From positions 3,844,001 through 3,908,000 of the forward strand of contig NC_014933.1 in NCBI RefSeq assembly GCF_000186225.1: a stretch of 64,000 bases of DNA, in the 5' to 3' direction. The notes under the pieces were generated by a model, which had not been told where the DNA came from, searched no databases, and was given only the letters and a program-made list of their open reading frames with translations. The position numbers and the translations under genes were made by a program. Shown here in pieces: positions 26,419 to 35,543 of the stretch. The DNA is from Bacteroides helcogenes P 36-108. GTDB taxonomy: Bacteria; Bacteroidota; Bacteroidia; Bacteroidales; Bacteroidaceae. How positions within the stretch are numbered: position 1 is the stretch's first letter; every line of letters starts with the position of its first letter.

Positions 26419-29400
26419 TTAGTTAAGAACCTTGCTGGGACTTATGCCGAACTGTCTCTTGAAACAGGTGCTGAAGTATTTCGGGTCGGAGAATCCCACC
26501 ATCGTGGACACCTCACCGATGGTATATTTCCGGGTTCCCAAGAACTCCCTCGACTTATTGAGGCGGACAATACGTATAAAATCGTTGGGACCCTGCCCCG
26601 TCAACGTCTTCATTTTGTTGAACACGGCAGTGCGGCTCATGCCCAACGCCATGCAGAAGTCATCTATCGTCAACTCCGAATTGCTCATTTCCTCGGTGAT
26701 AATCGCCATCACCTTCTCCAGAAAGGCCTTGTCCAACTGGCTGGTATATTCCGCCTCGTCCACCACCTTACCCATGGACAGCACCAGTTCGCGCAAATGC
26801 TGCCGGTTTTGCAGGATGTTCTTGATTCGCGCCTTCAACACTGCCAGGTCGAAAGGCTTGATGATATAGTCGTTGGCTCCCGCTTCCAGCCCGAAGATGA
26901 TGTTCTCTCGTTCGCTAAGCGCCGTCAGCAGTATCACAGGGATATGGCTGGTGTCCACCGACGACTTCAGGATGCGGCACAGTTCATCCCCTTCGAGCAC
27001 AGGCATCACAATGTCCGAAATGATGATGTCCGGATTGATATCTTTCGCCAGCGCCAGCGCCTTGCCACCGTCCGGCACACCTACCACCTCATATTCGGCA
27101 GACAGGCTGCCTGTCAGGTATTCCCTCATGTCTTCATCATCTTCCACCAGCAGGAGTACATTCTTGCCCGCAGGCTTGTTCTTCTTCCTTATGTCCTTTT
27201 CCATGACGGACGTTTCTGCAGCAGACGTTTCCTCAATATCGTCTTTCGACTCCACCGCCACACTCGACTTTATCCTCTGCGGGAAGCTTACCGTAAACGT
27301 ACTTCCCTCCCCTTCCACACTGCTGAAGGAGATGCTGCCCGAATGCTGCTTCACAATGCGCCGGGTAATCATCAACCCTACGCCGGAACCGCTTTCCTCG
27401 ACGTTCGCAGCGTTGCGCGCCCTGTAGAACTCATGGAAGATGTTGCCTTGTTCTTCTTTGGGAATCCCGATGCCCGTATCGCTCACCTCGATGCTCCACT
27501 GCTTCTTCGCCGTCTTTGTCCGCACGCTGATCGCTCCGTTTTCCGTATATTTCAGGGCATTGGAAAGCAGGTTGTCTATGATATGATCCATCTTTTCCCT
27601 GTCCATCCACACCTCATCCATGCCCGGCTCCACCTCCAATTGCAGTTTCACCCCCTTCTGCAAGGCTATCAGGCGGAACTCCGCTATCTTCTCTTTCAGA
27701 TAGTCTTCTATGTGATAGCATGACACCTCCAGGCACTTTTCCGCCTGCCGTTCCTTCCTCTGCAAGTCTATCAACTGGGCAATCATGGCCATCAGCTTCT
27801 CCACATTCCTCACCGCCACTCCAAGCGTCCGCCGGCTTTCCTCCGGCAATCCCTCTTGTGCCTCAAGCTCATTCAAGGGAGCTTTTATCAAAGTGACCGG
27901 AGTGCGTATGTCATGCGCTATGCTGACAAAAGAGCGTATTTTGTCCTTTATCCGGTCTTCATTGAGCTTATGCCTCCAGTTCTGCACCAGCATGTAGGCA
28001 AAAACCGATGCAACGGCAAGATAGAGCAGGATTGCCCACCACGAAAACCAGTAGGGACGCGAAATAACGACTTCCAGCACACGTTCCCCTATCTGTCTCC
28101 CCGTATATTTATCGAAAGCCCGCAGACGGAACAAGTACTTGCCGGGAGACAAGTTCATATAGTTCACGCTCCGTACGGAGTTGGAACGCTCCCACTCCTT
28201 GTTGTAACCATCCAGCATATACTCATACCGGATGCGGTGCGGAGAGGTGAAATCAATGGCTGAAAAAGATATGGAGAACGAGTTCTGATCGTACTTCAGA
28301 ATTATGCGCCGTGTATCGTTGATGTTCGTTGTCAGTAACGACCCCTTCATGCCCGCTTTCACCGACTCATAAAGCAACTTGAAGTCCGTGAATATCAGTT
28401 CCGCCGATCCATGCGATTCAAGATCCAGAGAGGGAGAGAAAACAACCACTCCCTCCGCCGTGCCCCAAGCAAGATGTCCGTCCGACAGGCGGAATGCTGC
28501 ATTCGGATTGTAATATCCCCAGGAAACGTCCAGGAAATCATTGGCATTGACGATGATACCCCTCGACAAGTCGAGGCAATAGAGTTCTTTCTCGGTATTG
28601 AACCAGATGCTTCCTCCGTTGTCTTCAAGCAGGCTATTGACGGAATTGGACGCCAGCCCGTCGGCGGTGGTATAGACGCGTGAAGTCTGCTTGTCGGGGT
28701 TAAAGCATATAAGCCCTTCGCCATCCGTAGCCATCCATATATCTCCGGCCGAAGACTGCGTCAGGCAACGAATGGGATAATGCAGGGTAAAATTGCCGAA
28801 CTGCCGCTGCCACCGAGCTTTCCCCGTAGCCTTGTCAAAGACCGCCAGCCCGTCGCATCCCGCCAGCAGCAGCGTGCCATCCTTTCCCGGCTTTATGTCA
28901 CCCACACAGTGAATGGGATAATACGTATAGCTATCCGCACGCATGTTGTAACGGGTAAATTCACCTTCGATGCCTCCCAGCCAAAGGCAGTCGCCCTCCG
29001 CATGGATAGCATATATATAGTCTGTAGCCACTCCCTTATCCCGGTGCGCGTTCCGCTTCTCCAACTTCCTGACCCACCCCGTCTTCTTCGAAATGCAATA
29101 GACACCTATTCCATAGCCTCCTACCCACATATTCCCTCCGGAATCTTCGGCAAGCGCCAATACTACCGAACCTCCGCTGCCTGTTCCGCCCAGAAAGTGA
29201 GTCCATTTACGGGAAGCGGGCCGGTAAAGGCTGACACCCTCATTTGTGCCATACCATAAATCACCTTCGGAATCCTGCAACAGTACATTCACATGGTCTG
29301 ATTTCAAGGAATTGGCATTGTTCTTCTCATGTCTGATTCTACGTACATCAGGCATAGCAGGGTCCAGATAGCTGATGCCGTTCGTAGTAGTGCTGATCCA

Positions 29401-30321
29401 GACTCCCCCTTGTCCATCCACACAAATATCAGAAACCGTATTGCCGTTCAGTCCCCTATCGTCGTCCTCATCGGTCATATAATGCTTCAGGAGCTGCCCG
29501 GTTGCCGCATCTATGCGGAGCATCCCCGCCCCGTCCGCCGCTATCAGCAGCGAATTGTCGGGAGTCTTCTCGAAAGTGCGGATAGGAACGTGAGGAACGA
29601 AGTCTCCTAACGAACGCACCTCTCCTGCCGTGCGGTCCAGTACAAAAGCGCCATCCGCAAAAGTGCCGATGAACAATTTGTTTTCCCAACTGTACAGGCA
29701 CTCCACATTCATCTCTCCCGGAAGGGCAACCTTCTTTACGTGAAACGACTGTTTGCCGACAACCTTCGTCAGTTGCCAAACTCCTTTACCCGTACCGGCA
29801 AAGAACAGCCCCTCATTCACCTGCACCATGCAGTTCACCAGTTTGCCTTGTAAAGCGGCCGGAATCAGCCCCACGCCTTCTTCCCATGAGTAAACGCCGT
29901 TGGAAAGGCACAGCCAGAGCCGGTTGTCCTTGTCAAACAAGATATTATATAAAATGGGTAGTGACTGTAACTGCGTCAGATCCACACGCAAACGGAAAGC
30001 ATCCGTCTGCCTATCATACGAATATACCATTCCGTTCTTCAGGGCTACCCATACATTGCCCGTCCTGTCAAGGGTCATGATGGTGGCGGACAATATGTAA
30101 TTCTTGAAATCAACCGTCTCACCCAACCGGTAATGCTTGATCTCGTTTCCGTCATACCTGTCCATCCCGGCACGGGTATAAGCCCATATATAGCCTGCGG
30201 AATCCTTGTTTATCTGGAACACCTGCCTGCTGGCCAGCCCTTCTTTTATACTCAGTGAACGGAAAGAACCCGCGAAAACCGTCGGACAAAGAAGGAACAA
30301 AACCAGCCCTGTCAAAATCAT
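26419..30321 (-). CDS. Hybrid two-component system regulator of the sugar locus
   Basis: I chose ATG 30321 because it starts a clear signal peptide (MILTGLVLFLLCPTVFAGS); an upstream in-frame ATG at 30474 adds 51 residues that do not look like a signal. The 1300-residue product has a periplasmic two-bladed sensor of Reg_prop repeats (about 25-680), a Y_Y_Y domain, one membrane helix (about 757-780), a histidine kinase domain with phospho-His803 (SIAHDIRTP), an ATPase domain, a receiver with Asp1103 (IISDIVMP) and an AraC-type DNA-binding end. Such proteins bind a glycan fragment and activate the neighbouring susC promoter. Confidence 0.92.
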   Translation of the reverse strand: MILTGLVLFLLCPTVFAGSFRSLSIKEGLASRQVFQINKDSAGYIWAYTRAGMDRYDGNEIKHYRLGETVDFKNYILSATIMTLDRTGNVWVALKNGMVYSYDRQTDAFRLRVDLTQLQSLPILYNILFDKDNRLWLCLSNGVYSWEEGVGLIPAALQGKLVNCMVQVNEGLFFAGTGKGVWQLTKVVGKQSFHVKKVALPGEMNVECLYSWENKLFIGTFADGAFVLDRTAGEVRSLGDFVPHVPIRTFEKTPDNSLLIAADGAGMLRIDAATGQLLKHYMTDEDDDRGLNGNTVSDICVDGQGGVWISTTTNGISYLDPAMPDVRRIRHEKNNANSLKSDHVNVLLQDSEGDLWYGTNEGVSLYRPASRKWTHFLGGTGSGGSVVLALAEDSGGNMWVGGYGIGVYCISKKTGWVRKLEKRNAHRDKGVATDYIYAIHAEGDCLWLGGIEGEFTRYNMRADSYTYYPIHCVGDIKPGKDGTLLLAGCDGLAVFDKATGKARWQRQFGNFTLHYPIRCLTQSSAGDIWMATDGEGLICFNPDKQTSRVYTTADGLASNSVNSLLEDNGGSIWFNTEKELYCLDLSRGIIVNANDFLDVSWGYYNPNAAFRLSDGHLAWGTAEGVVVFSPSLDLESHGSAELIFTDFKLLYESVKAGMKGSLLTTNINDTRRIILKYDQNSFSISFSAIDFTSPHRIRYEYMLDGYNKEWERSNSVRSVNYMNLSPGKYLFRLRAFDKYTGRQIGERVLEVVISRPYWFSWWAILLYLAVASVFAYMLVQNWRHKLNEDRIKDKIRSFVSIAHDIRTPVTLIKAPLNELEAQEGLPEESRRTLGVAVRNVEKLMAMIAQLIDLQRKERQAEKCLEVSCYHIEDYLKEKIAEFRLIALQKGVKLQLEVEPGMDEVWMDREKMDHIIDNLLSNALKYTENGAISVRTKTAKKQWSIEVSDTGIGIPKEEQGNIFHEFYRARNAANVEESGSGVGLMITRRIVKQHSGSISFSSVEGEGSTFTVSFPQRIKSSVAVESKDDIEETSAAETSVMEKDIRKKNKPAGKNVLLLVEDDEDMREYLTGSLSAEYEVVGVPDGGKALALAKDINPDIIISDIVMPVLEGDELCRILKSSVDTSHIPVILLTALSERENIIFGLEAGANDYIIKPFDLAVLKARIKNILQNRQHLRELVLSMGKVVDEAEYTSQLDKAFLEKVMAIITEEMSNSELTIDDFCMALGMSRTAVFNKMKTLTGQGPNDFIRIVRLNKSREFLGTRKYTIGEVSTMVGFSDPKYFSTCFKRQFGISPSKVLN

Positions 30322-30623
30322 GCCAAAGCCGTATCTTCTCCTTACATTCTCCGTGTTTTCTCCGTGTCTATAGAGAGGGAAGACACAGGGAGCAGGTAAG
30401 GAGAAGGTAAGGAGCAGGTAGGAGGCTGGCAAGTGCTTCGTAAATGTATGGATATTGAGAAAATATTTTGTCATAAGGAAAGTTATCTGCTCGGTTAGTA
30501 TATCATATAATATTTTGTGAATGCAATATTAGTGGCAAATTTATAAAAAGTAGTCGAAAAACTATCCGAATGGGTTTGATTTCTATTACTTTTGTCCTCC
30601 GAATCAATAAACGACGGGAAACA
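30322..30623. other. 302-bp divergent intergenic region
   Basis: This gap holds a TAnnTTTG element for the downstream PPDK-like gene (30587-30594) and a possible minus-strand one (30536-30543, TAAATTTG). Bases 30370-30425 are rich in GGAG. No gene is seen if the start of the regulator is 30321. Confidence 0.5.
30587..30594 (+). promoter_or_regulatory. Possible -7 element for PPDK-like gene
   Basis: TACTTTTG matches TAnnTTTG, 30 bases before the chosen start at 30624. It argues against the earlier ATG at 30570, which would lie upstream of the promoter. Confidence 0.45.
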
Positions 30624-33590
30624 ATGCTCAGTAAGTTTAAATTAAACCAGCTCTACTTCAAGGATACACAGTTTGCCAACCTGATGACGAGACGCATTTT
30701 CAATGTGCTCCTGATAGCCAATCCTTACGATGCCTTCATGCTGGAAGATGACGGCCGGATCGACGAAAAAATATTCAATGAATATACTTCGCTATCCCTT
30801 CGCTATCCGCCACGCTTCACGCAGGTATCCACTTGCGAAGAAGCTCTGACACAACTGTCCAACATATCTTTCGACCTCATCATCTGCATGCCGGGCACGG
30901 GAGACAACGAGGGATTCGACGTGGCGCGAAGCATCAAGAGCCAATACGAGCAGATTCCGATGGTGATACTGACCCCTTTCAGCCACGGCATCACCAAGCG
31001 CATCGCCAACGAAGACCTGAGTTCCTTTGAATATATCTTCTGCTGGCTGGGAAACACTGACCTGCTGATGTCCATCATCAAGCTGATAGAAGACAAGATG
31101 AATCTGGAACACGACGTCAACGAGGTGGGTGTGCAGCTCATCCTGCTGGTGGAAGACGGCATCCGCTTCTACTCTTCAATCCTGCCCAACCTCTACAAGT
31201 TCGTACTGAAGCAGAGCCAGGAGTTTTCCACCGAAGCCTTAAACGCCCATCAGCGCACGCTGCGCATGCGGGGACGTCCTAAAATTGTGCTGGCACGTAC
31301 CTATGAGGAAGCCATCAACCTTTACGAAAAGTACGGGAACAATATATTGGGAGTCATCACCGACGTACGCTTTCCACGGGTGGAGCGCGGCGAGAAGGAC
31401 GGGCTGGCAGGCATCAAGCTCTGTGCCGCCATCCGCAAGGAAGATCCGTTCGTGCCACTCATCATCCAGTCCAGCGAATCGGAAAACGTGTCGTATGCCT
31501 CCAAATATGAAGCCGCTTTCATCGACAAGAATTCCAAGAAGATGGATGTGGACCTGCGGCGCACCATCATGGAGAACTTCGGCTTCGGTGACTTCATTTT
31601 CCGCAACCCCGACACGCTGGAAGAGATTGCCCGCGTAAAGAATCTGAAAGAGTTGCAGAATATCCTGTTCGCCATCCCGGCGGAATCTTTCCTTTATCAC
31701 ATCAGCCATAATCACATCAGCCGCTGGCTGTACTCGCGTGCCATGTTTCCGGTGGCGGAGTTCCTGAAACCCATTACATGGAACAGCCTGCAGGACGTGG
31801 ATGCGCACCGCAAAATCATCTTTGAGGCCATCGTGAAATACCGCAAGATGAAGAACCAGGGAGTGGTGGCGGTGTTCAAGCGCGACCGCTTTGACCGTTA
31901 CTCCAATTTTGCGCGCATCGGCGACGGTTCGTTAGGGGGTAAAGGGCGTGGACTGGCATTTATAGATAATATGGTGAAGCACCATCCCGAATTCGAGGAA
32001 TTTGAGAATGCCCGCATTGCCATTCCCAAGACCGTGGTGCTTTGTACGGATGTGTTCGATGAGTTCATGGATACCAACAACCTGTATCAGATAGCCTTGT
32101 CCGATGCAGACGATGATGTTATCCTGCGCTATTTCCTTAAGGCCAAGTTGCCGGACAATCTCGTAGAAGACTTCTTCACTTTTTTCGATGTGGTGAAGTC
32201 ACCTATCGCCATCCGTTCATCTTCGCTGCTCGAAGACTCCCACTACCAACCGTTTGCCGGGATTTATAACACGTACATGATTCCATATCTGGATGACAAA
32301 TACGAAATGCTGCGTATGCTCGGTGATGCCATCAAGGGGGTATATGCCTCCGTTTACTTCCGCGACTCGAAAGCGTATATGCAAGCCACCAGCAACGTCA
32401 TCGACCAGGAAAAGATGGCTGTCATCTTGCAAGAGGTGGCAGGCAATTACTACGGAGACCGTTACTACCCCAGCATGTCGGGGGTGGCACGCTCGCTCAA
32501 TTACTATCCTCTCGGCGACGAAATGGCGGAAGAAGGCATTGTCAATCTGGCCCTCGGATTGGGCAAATACATCGTGGACGGTGGCATGACTTTGAGATTC
32601 TCGCCTTACCACCCTAACAAAGTGCTGCAAACAAGCGAAATGGAGATCGCCCTGAAAGAAACCCAAACCCGCTTCTACGCCCTTGACCTGCGTAATGCGG
32701 GACAGGACTTCTCCATAGACGATGGCTTTAACCTGCTGAAGCTTCATGTGAAGGAAGCAGAAAAGGATGGCTCACTGAACTATATCGCCTCCACCTACGA
32801 CCCTTACGATCAGGTGATACGTGACGGGCTTTATCCCGGCGGACGCAAGGTGATTACTTTCGCCAACATCCTGCAACATGATGTATTTCCCTTGCCACGC
32901 ATTCTGCAATTGGTATTGAAGTACGGACAACAGGAAATGCGCCGTCCGGTAGAGATAGAATTCGCAGCTACCATGAGCCGGGAGAAAGATAAGACAGGAA
33001 CCTTCTACCTGTTGCAAATCCGCCCGATTGTGGACAGCAAGGAGATGCTGGACGAAGACCTTACTTCCATTCCTGAGGAGAAGATATTGCTCCGTTCCGA
33101 CAATTCCCTTGGGCACGGCATCATGAACGACATCCGTGACATTGTTTATGTAAAGACCGATGATTACAGCGCCTCGCACAATCAGGAAATTGCCTGGGAA
33201 ATAGAGAAACTGAACCGGCAATTCCTGGACGAAGGAAAGAACTATGTCCTTGTGGGGCCGGGCCGCTGGGGAAGCAGCGACACATGGCTGGGCATCCCCG
33301 TGAAATGGCCTCATATCAGTGCCGCCCGCGTGATAGTGGAAGCCGGATTGACAAACTATCGCGTCGATCCAAGCCAGGGGACACATTTCTTCCAGAACCT
33401 GACCTCTTTCGGCGTGGGCTATTTCACCATCAATGCCTTTATGAATGACGGAGTATATAATCAGGAATTCCTCAATGCGCAGCCTGCCCTTCACGAAAGC
33501 AAATATCTGCGCCACATCCGTTTCGGGCATCCGATAATGGTAAAGATGGACGGGAAAAAGAAACAGGGAGTGGTGCTGATGCCGGAATAA
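30624..33590 (+). CDS. Receiver-like and PPDK N-domain (ATP-grasp) protein
   Basis: I chose ATG 30624 (MLSKFKLNQLYFKD) because a promoter element lies between it and the earlier ATG at 30570. The 988-residue protein begins with two response-regulator-like folds: the first (about 25-135) has Cys in the phospho-Asp place (FDLIICMPG), the second (about 170-315) keeps VITDVRFP. About 415-780 is an ATP-grasp domain like that of PEP synthase: GSLGGKGRGLAF, SPIAIRSSSLLEDS, YQPFAGIYNTY and FYLLQIRPI. It has no phospho-His swivel domain and no PEP/pyruvate TIM barrel, so it cannot run the full PEP synthase reaction. It may phosphorylate another target; what is not known. Confidence 0.8.
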   Translation: MLSKFKLNQLYFKDTQFANLMTRRIFNVLLIANPYDAFMLEDDGRIDEKIFNEYTSLSLRYPPRFTQVSTCEEALTQLSNISFDLIICMPGTGDNEGFDVARSIKSQYEQIPMVILTPFSHGITKRIANEDLSSFEYIFCWLGNTDLLMSIIKLIEDKMNLEHDVNEVGVQLILLVEDGIRFYSSILPNLYKFVLKQSQEFSTEALNAHQRTLRMRGRPKIVLARTYEEAINLYEKYGNNILGVITDVRFPRVERGEKDGLAGIKLCAAIRKEDPFVPLIIQSSESENVSYASKYEAAFIDKNSKKMDVDLRRTIMENFGFGDFIFRNPDTLEEIARVKNLKELQNILFAIPAESFLYHISHNHISRWLYSRAMFPVAEFLKPITWNSLQDVDAHRKIIFEAIVKYRKMKNQGVVAVFKRDRFDRYSNFARIGDGSLGGKGRGLAFIDNMVKHHPEFEEFENARIAIPKTVVLCTDVFDEFMDTNNLYQIALSDADDDVILRYFLKAKLPDNLVEDFFTFFDVVKSPIAIRSSSLLEDSHYQPFAGIYNTYMIPYLDDKYEMLRMLGDAIKGVYASVYFRDSKAYMQATSNVIDQEKMAVILQEVAGNYYGDRYYPSMSGVARSLNYYPLGDEMAEEGIVNLALGLGKYIVDGGMTLRFSPYHPNKVLQTSEMEIALKETQTRFYALDLRNAGQDFSIDDGFNLLKLHVKEAEKDGSLNYIASTYDPYDQVIRDGLYPGGRKVITFANILQHDVFPLPRILQLVLKYGQQEMRRPVEIEFAATMSREKDKTGTFYLLQIRPIVDSKEMLDEDLTSIPEEKILLRSDNSLGHGIMNDIRDIVYVKTDDYSASHNQEIAWEIEKLNRQFLDEGKNYVLVGPGRWGSSDTWLGIPVKWPHISAARVIVEAGLTNYRVDPSQGTHFFQNLTSFGVGYFTINAFMNDGVYNQEFLNAQPALHESKYLRHIRFGHPIMVKMDGKKKQGVVLMPE

Positions 33591-33603
33591 CCGGCATCAG
33601 CAC
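33573..33603. terminator. Hairpin overlapping stop codon of PPDK-like gene
   Basis: Perfect 13-base arms around AATAA, whose TAA is the stop codon of the plus-strand gene. It lies 5 bases before the end of the convergent AraC gene. No T-run follows on either strand, so it may act as an RNA 3' end protector. Confidence 0.5.
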
Positions 33604-33607
33604 ATTA

Positions 33608-34456
33608 TCACGATCTGCCGTTGCGGTATTCCAGCGGGCTCATACCCACATATCGCTTGAAATATTTTCCAAAAAAGGAAATGTCGGCGAAGTTCAGAGA
33701 GTCCGAAATGGCCTGAACGGAGACACCGGTCAGCTTTAATTGTGACTTGGCATCCATAATGACCATGGAAGCTATGATCTCCATACAGGTTTTTCCCGTA
33801 ATCTGCTTTACAACGGAGCACAGATAGGCATGTGTGATACCCAATTGCACGGCATACCATCCCACATTTCTCGACCGGGAATAATGCTGCACCACCAGTT
33901 GGGCAAACTTCCGGCACAATTGCTCATTCTTCGACACGGGCATCTTCTCCGCATTCTTGTCCTTATAAAGCAACCTCACGCCGGTGTGAATGGTAGCATA
34001 GAGATTCGGTGTCAGTTCTTTCCTCAAGTCTTCATTGAAGGTATTGAACACTTTTATCAGGAAAGAAAAGTAATCCTCCATCAGTGAAGCCCCTTGAAGC
34101 TTCAGCGAAATGACGGGTTGCCCGAAAGCTAAATAAACGGCTTCGAGCAGATGCTTGGCCTGCTCCGGGCTTCCGAGAAAACGTTCTGCGAAGCCCAAGA
34201 AATAAACTTTCAGTTCACCGTCTATACGATGTATCTGCAAGATGTTTCCCGGAGTCAGCAGTACGATATCCTGCGGATGCACAACTATGCGGTTCAGATT
34301 GACGGACGCTTCTATCTCTCCACCCATACAGAGTATCAGAACCTCACACTTCAGGCGCACAGGATAATCTTTATACAGGCTGAGCAATTCTTTCTTTATA
34401 TCCGTTCCTGCCACCCAGTCTTCGGGCATGTCTATCTTGGGTATATCTTTTTCCAT
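33608..34456 (-). CDS. AraC-family transcriptional regulator
   Basis: The 282-residue protein has an N-terminal cupin-like sensor (about 20-110, with VHPQDIVLLTPGNILQIHRI) and a C-terminal AraC DNA-binding domain (about 180-280: VGWYAVQLGITHAYLCSVVK, then ISDSLNFADISFFGKYFKRY and the closing VGMSPLEYRN). This is the standard soluble AraC plan. It is transcribed divergently from the DUF4493 cluster 269 bases away and so could regulate it; that is inference from position. Confidence 0.88.
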   Translation of the reverse strand: MEKDIPKIDMPEDWVAGTDIKKELLSLYKDYPVRLKCEVLILCMGGEIEASVNLNRIVVHPQDIVLLTPGNILQIHRIDGELKVYFLGFAERFLGSPEQAKHLLEAVYLAFGQPVISLKLQGASLMEDYFSFLIKVFNTFNEDLRKELTPNLYATIHTGVRLLYKDKNAEKMPVSKNEQLCRKFAQLVVQHYSRSRNVGWYAVQLGITHAYLCSVVKQITGKTCMEIIASMVIMDAKSQLKLTGVSVQAISDSLNFADISFFGKYFKRYVGMSPLEYRNGRS

Positions 34457-34485
34457 ACAATTCCCGTTTTTGCATTATGTGCATA

Positions 34486-34515
34486 CAAAATTAGTGAATT
34501 TGAAGAATTGACAAA
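34486..34515 (-). promoter_or_regulatory. Promoter of AraC gene
   Basis: On the minus strand, TTTG (34512-34515) is followed after 18 bases by TAATTTTG (34486-34493). It lies 30 bases before the start codon. Confidence 0.45.
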
Positions 34516-34618
34516 ATACAGAGATATGAATTTCCCATATAGTACAATAATTGCGATATTTAGACATATTCAAAACTTCCACTCTTTAAAAATCGGACAA
34601 AAATAGGAAAAACAAACC

Positions 34619-34649
34619 TTGTGAGTTCCTAAACAAATCAGTTACTTTG
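34619..34649 (+). promoter_or_regulatory. Promoter of DUF4493 cluster
   Basis: TTG (34619-34621), 20-base spacer, then TTACTTTG (34642-34649), a one-mismatch TAnnTTTG. Transcription would start near 34656, 70 bases before the first gene. Confidence 0.55.
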
Positions 34650-34725
34650 CAGCCGCTAAACTAAAGATTACGGACTACCCGAAAGTCCGGACAGGGTATT
34701 AATAAGGTATTAATTGTGTAAGTAT

Positions 34726-35508
34726 ATGACAAATGCAAAGATGTTACTTATGAGTTGTCTCATAGGTATGGGATTTATGGCAACTTCATGCTCCTCCAGC
34801 GAAAACGAACCTCAGTCAACGGGCGAAACAGGCAACATCAGCCTGAGCCTTACCGCAAGTACGGGATTCAGTGCCAATACACGCAGCGTGAATGAAGCCG
34901 ACTATAAAAATGTGAATCAGTACACTATTCAAATTCTGAACAGTGCAGGAGTAGAAAAGGTGAATTATCTTTATGATGACCTTCCCTCCAAAATCAAGCT
35001 CGAAAACGGCTCTTACACATTGAAAGCTTTCTATGGCGAAGACAAGGATGCTTCCCGAAACGGATTTTACGTGGAGGGAAGCAGCACCTTCACCGTTCAG
35101 GGTGCAGACCAGACCCTCAATGTGGACTGCGCTCCGGTCTGCGGAAAGGTAGCCGTCAATTTCGATGAAAGTATGGACAAGTATTTCAGTGACTATTCCG
35201 TGGTATATGAGACGTCGGCCCTTACTGCCGCCAATACTACTGCGACATGGGTAAAGGCTGATACAGAACCGTGGTATTTGAAACTGAACAAAGACGGAGA
35301 AACAGTGAAAGCCACCATTCACGTAACCCGCACATCAGACGGCAAATCCATTACGACAGAAAAGACCTACAATCTGGAGCGCAACAAGTCTTGGACACTG
35401 AACATCGCCCCCAAGGACGACAATGGCAGCATGACCATCACCATCAGCATAGACGAATCGACAGAAGACCATGAAATAGACATCGTGGTTCCGTCTGACT
35501 GGATTTAA
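34726..35508 (+). CDS. DUF4493-type surface lipoprotein
   Basis: I chose ATG 34726; an upstream TTG at 34714 would add only four residues. The 260-residue product has a lipobox ending ATSC (Cys22), a strand GNISLSLTAS, and Thr-Arg at residues 52-53. The DUF4493 pattern follows: VNQYTIQILNSAGVEKVNYLYDD is near 62-84, then LENGSYTLKAFYG and FYVEGSSTFTVQG with a conserved V-x-C strand. The N-terminal plan equals that of the fimbrillins at 4.3-8.1 kb in this window. DUF4493 has no assigned function that I know of. It opens a plus-strand run of seven genes. Confidence 0.8.
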   Translation: MTNAKMLLMSCLIGMGFMATSCSSSENEPQSTGETGNISLSLTASTGFSANTRSVNEADYKNVNQYTIQILNSAGVEKVNYLYDDLPSKIKLENGSYTLKAFYGEDKDASRNGFYVEGSSTFTVQGADQTLNVDCAPVCGKVAVNFDESMDKYFSDYSVVYETSALTAANTTATWVKADTEPWYLKLNKDGETVKATIHVTRTSDGKSITTEKTYNLERNKSWTLNIAPKDDNGSMTITISIDESTEDHEIDIVVPSDWI

Positions 35509-35543
35509 GCTATCTTCATAAAAAAATCAAAAAGTAAACGATA

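Noticed and set aside
26302..27723. 473-codon open frame on the plus strand
   Set aside because: It is antisense to the kinase and DNA-binding parts of the hybrid regulator.
30624..33590. Phosphoenolpyruvate synthase
   Set aside because: Only the ATP-grasp part is present; the phospho-His and PEP-binding domains are missing.
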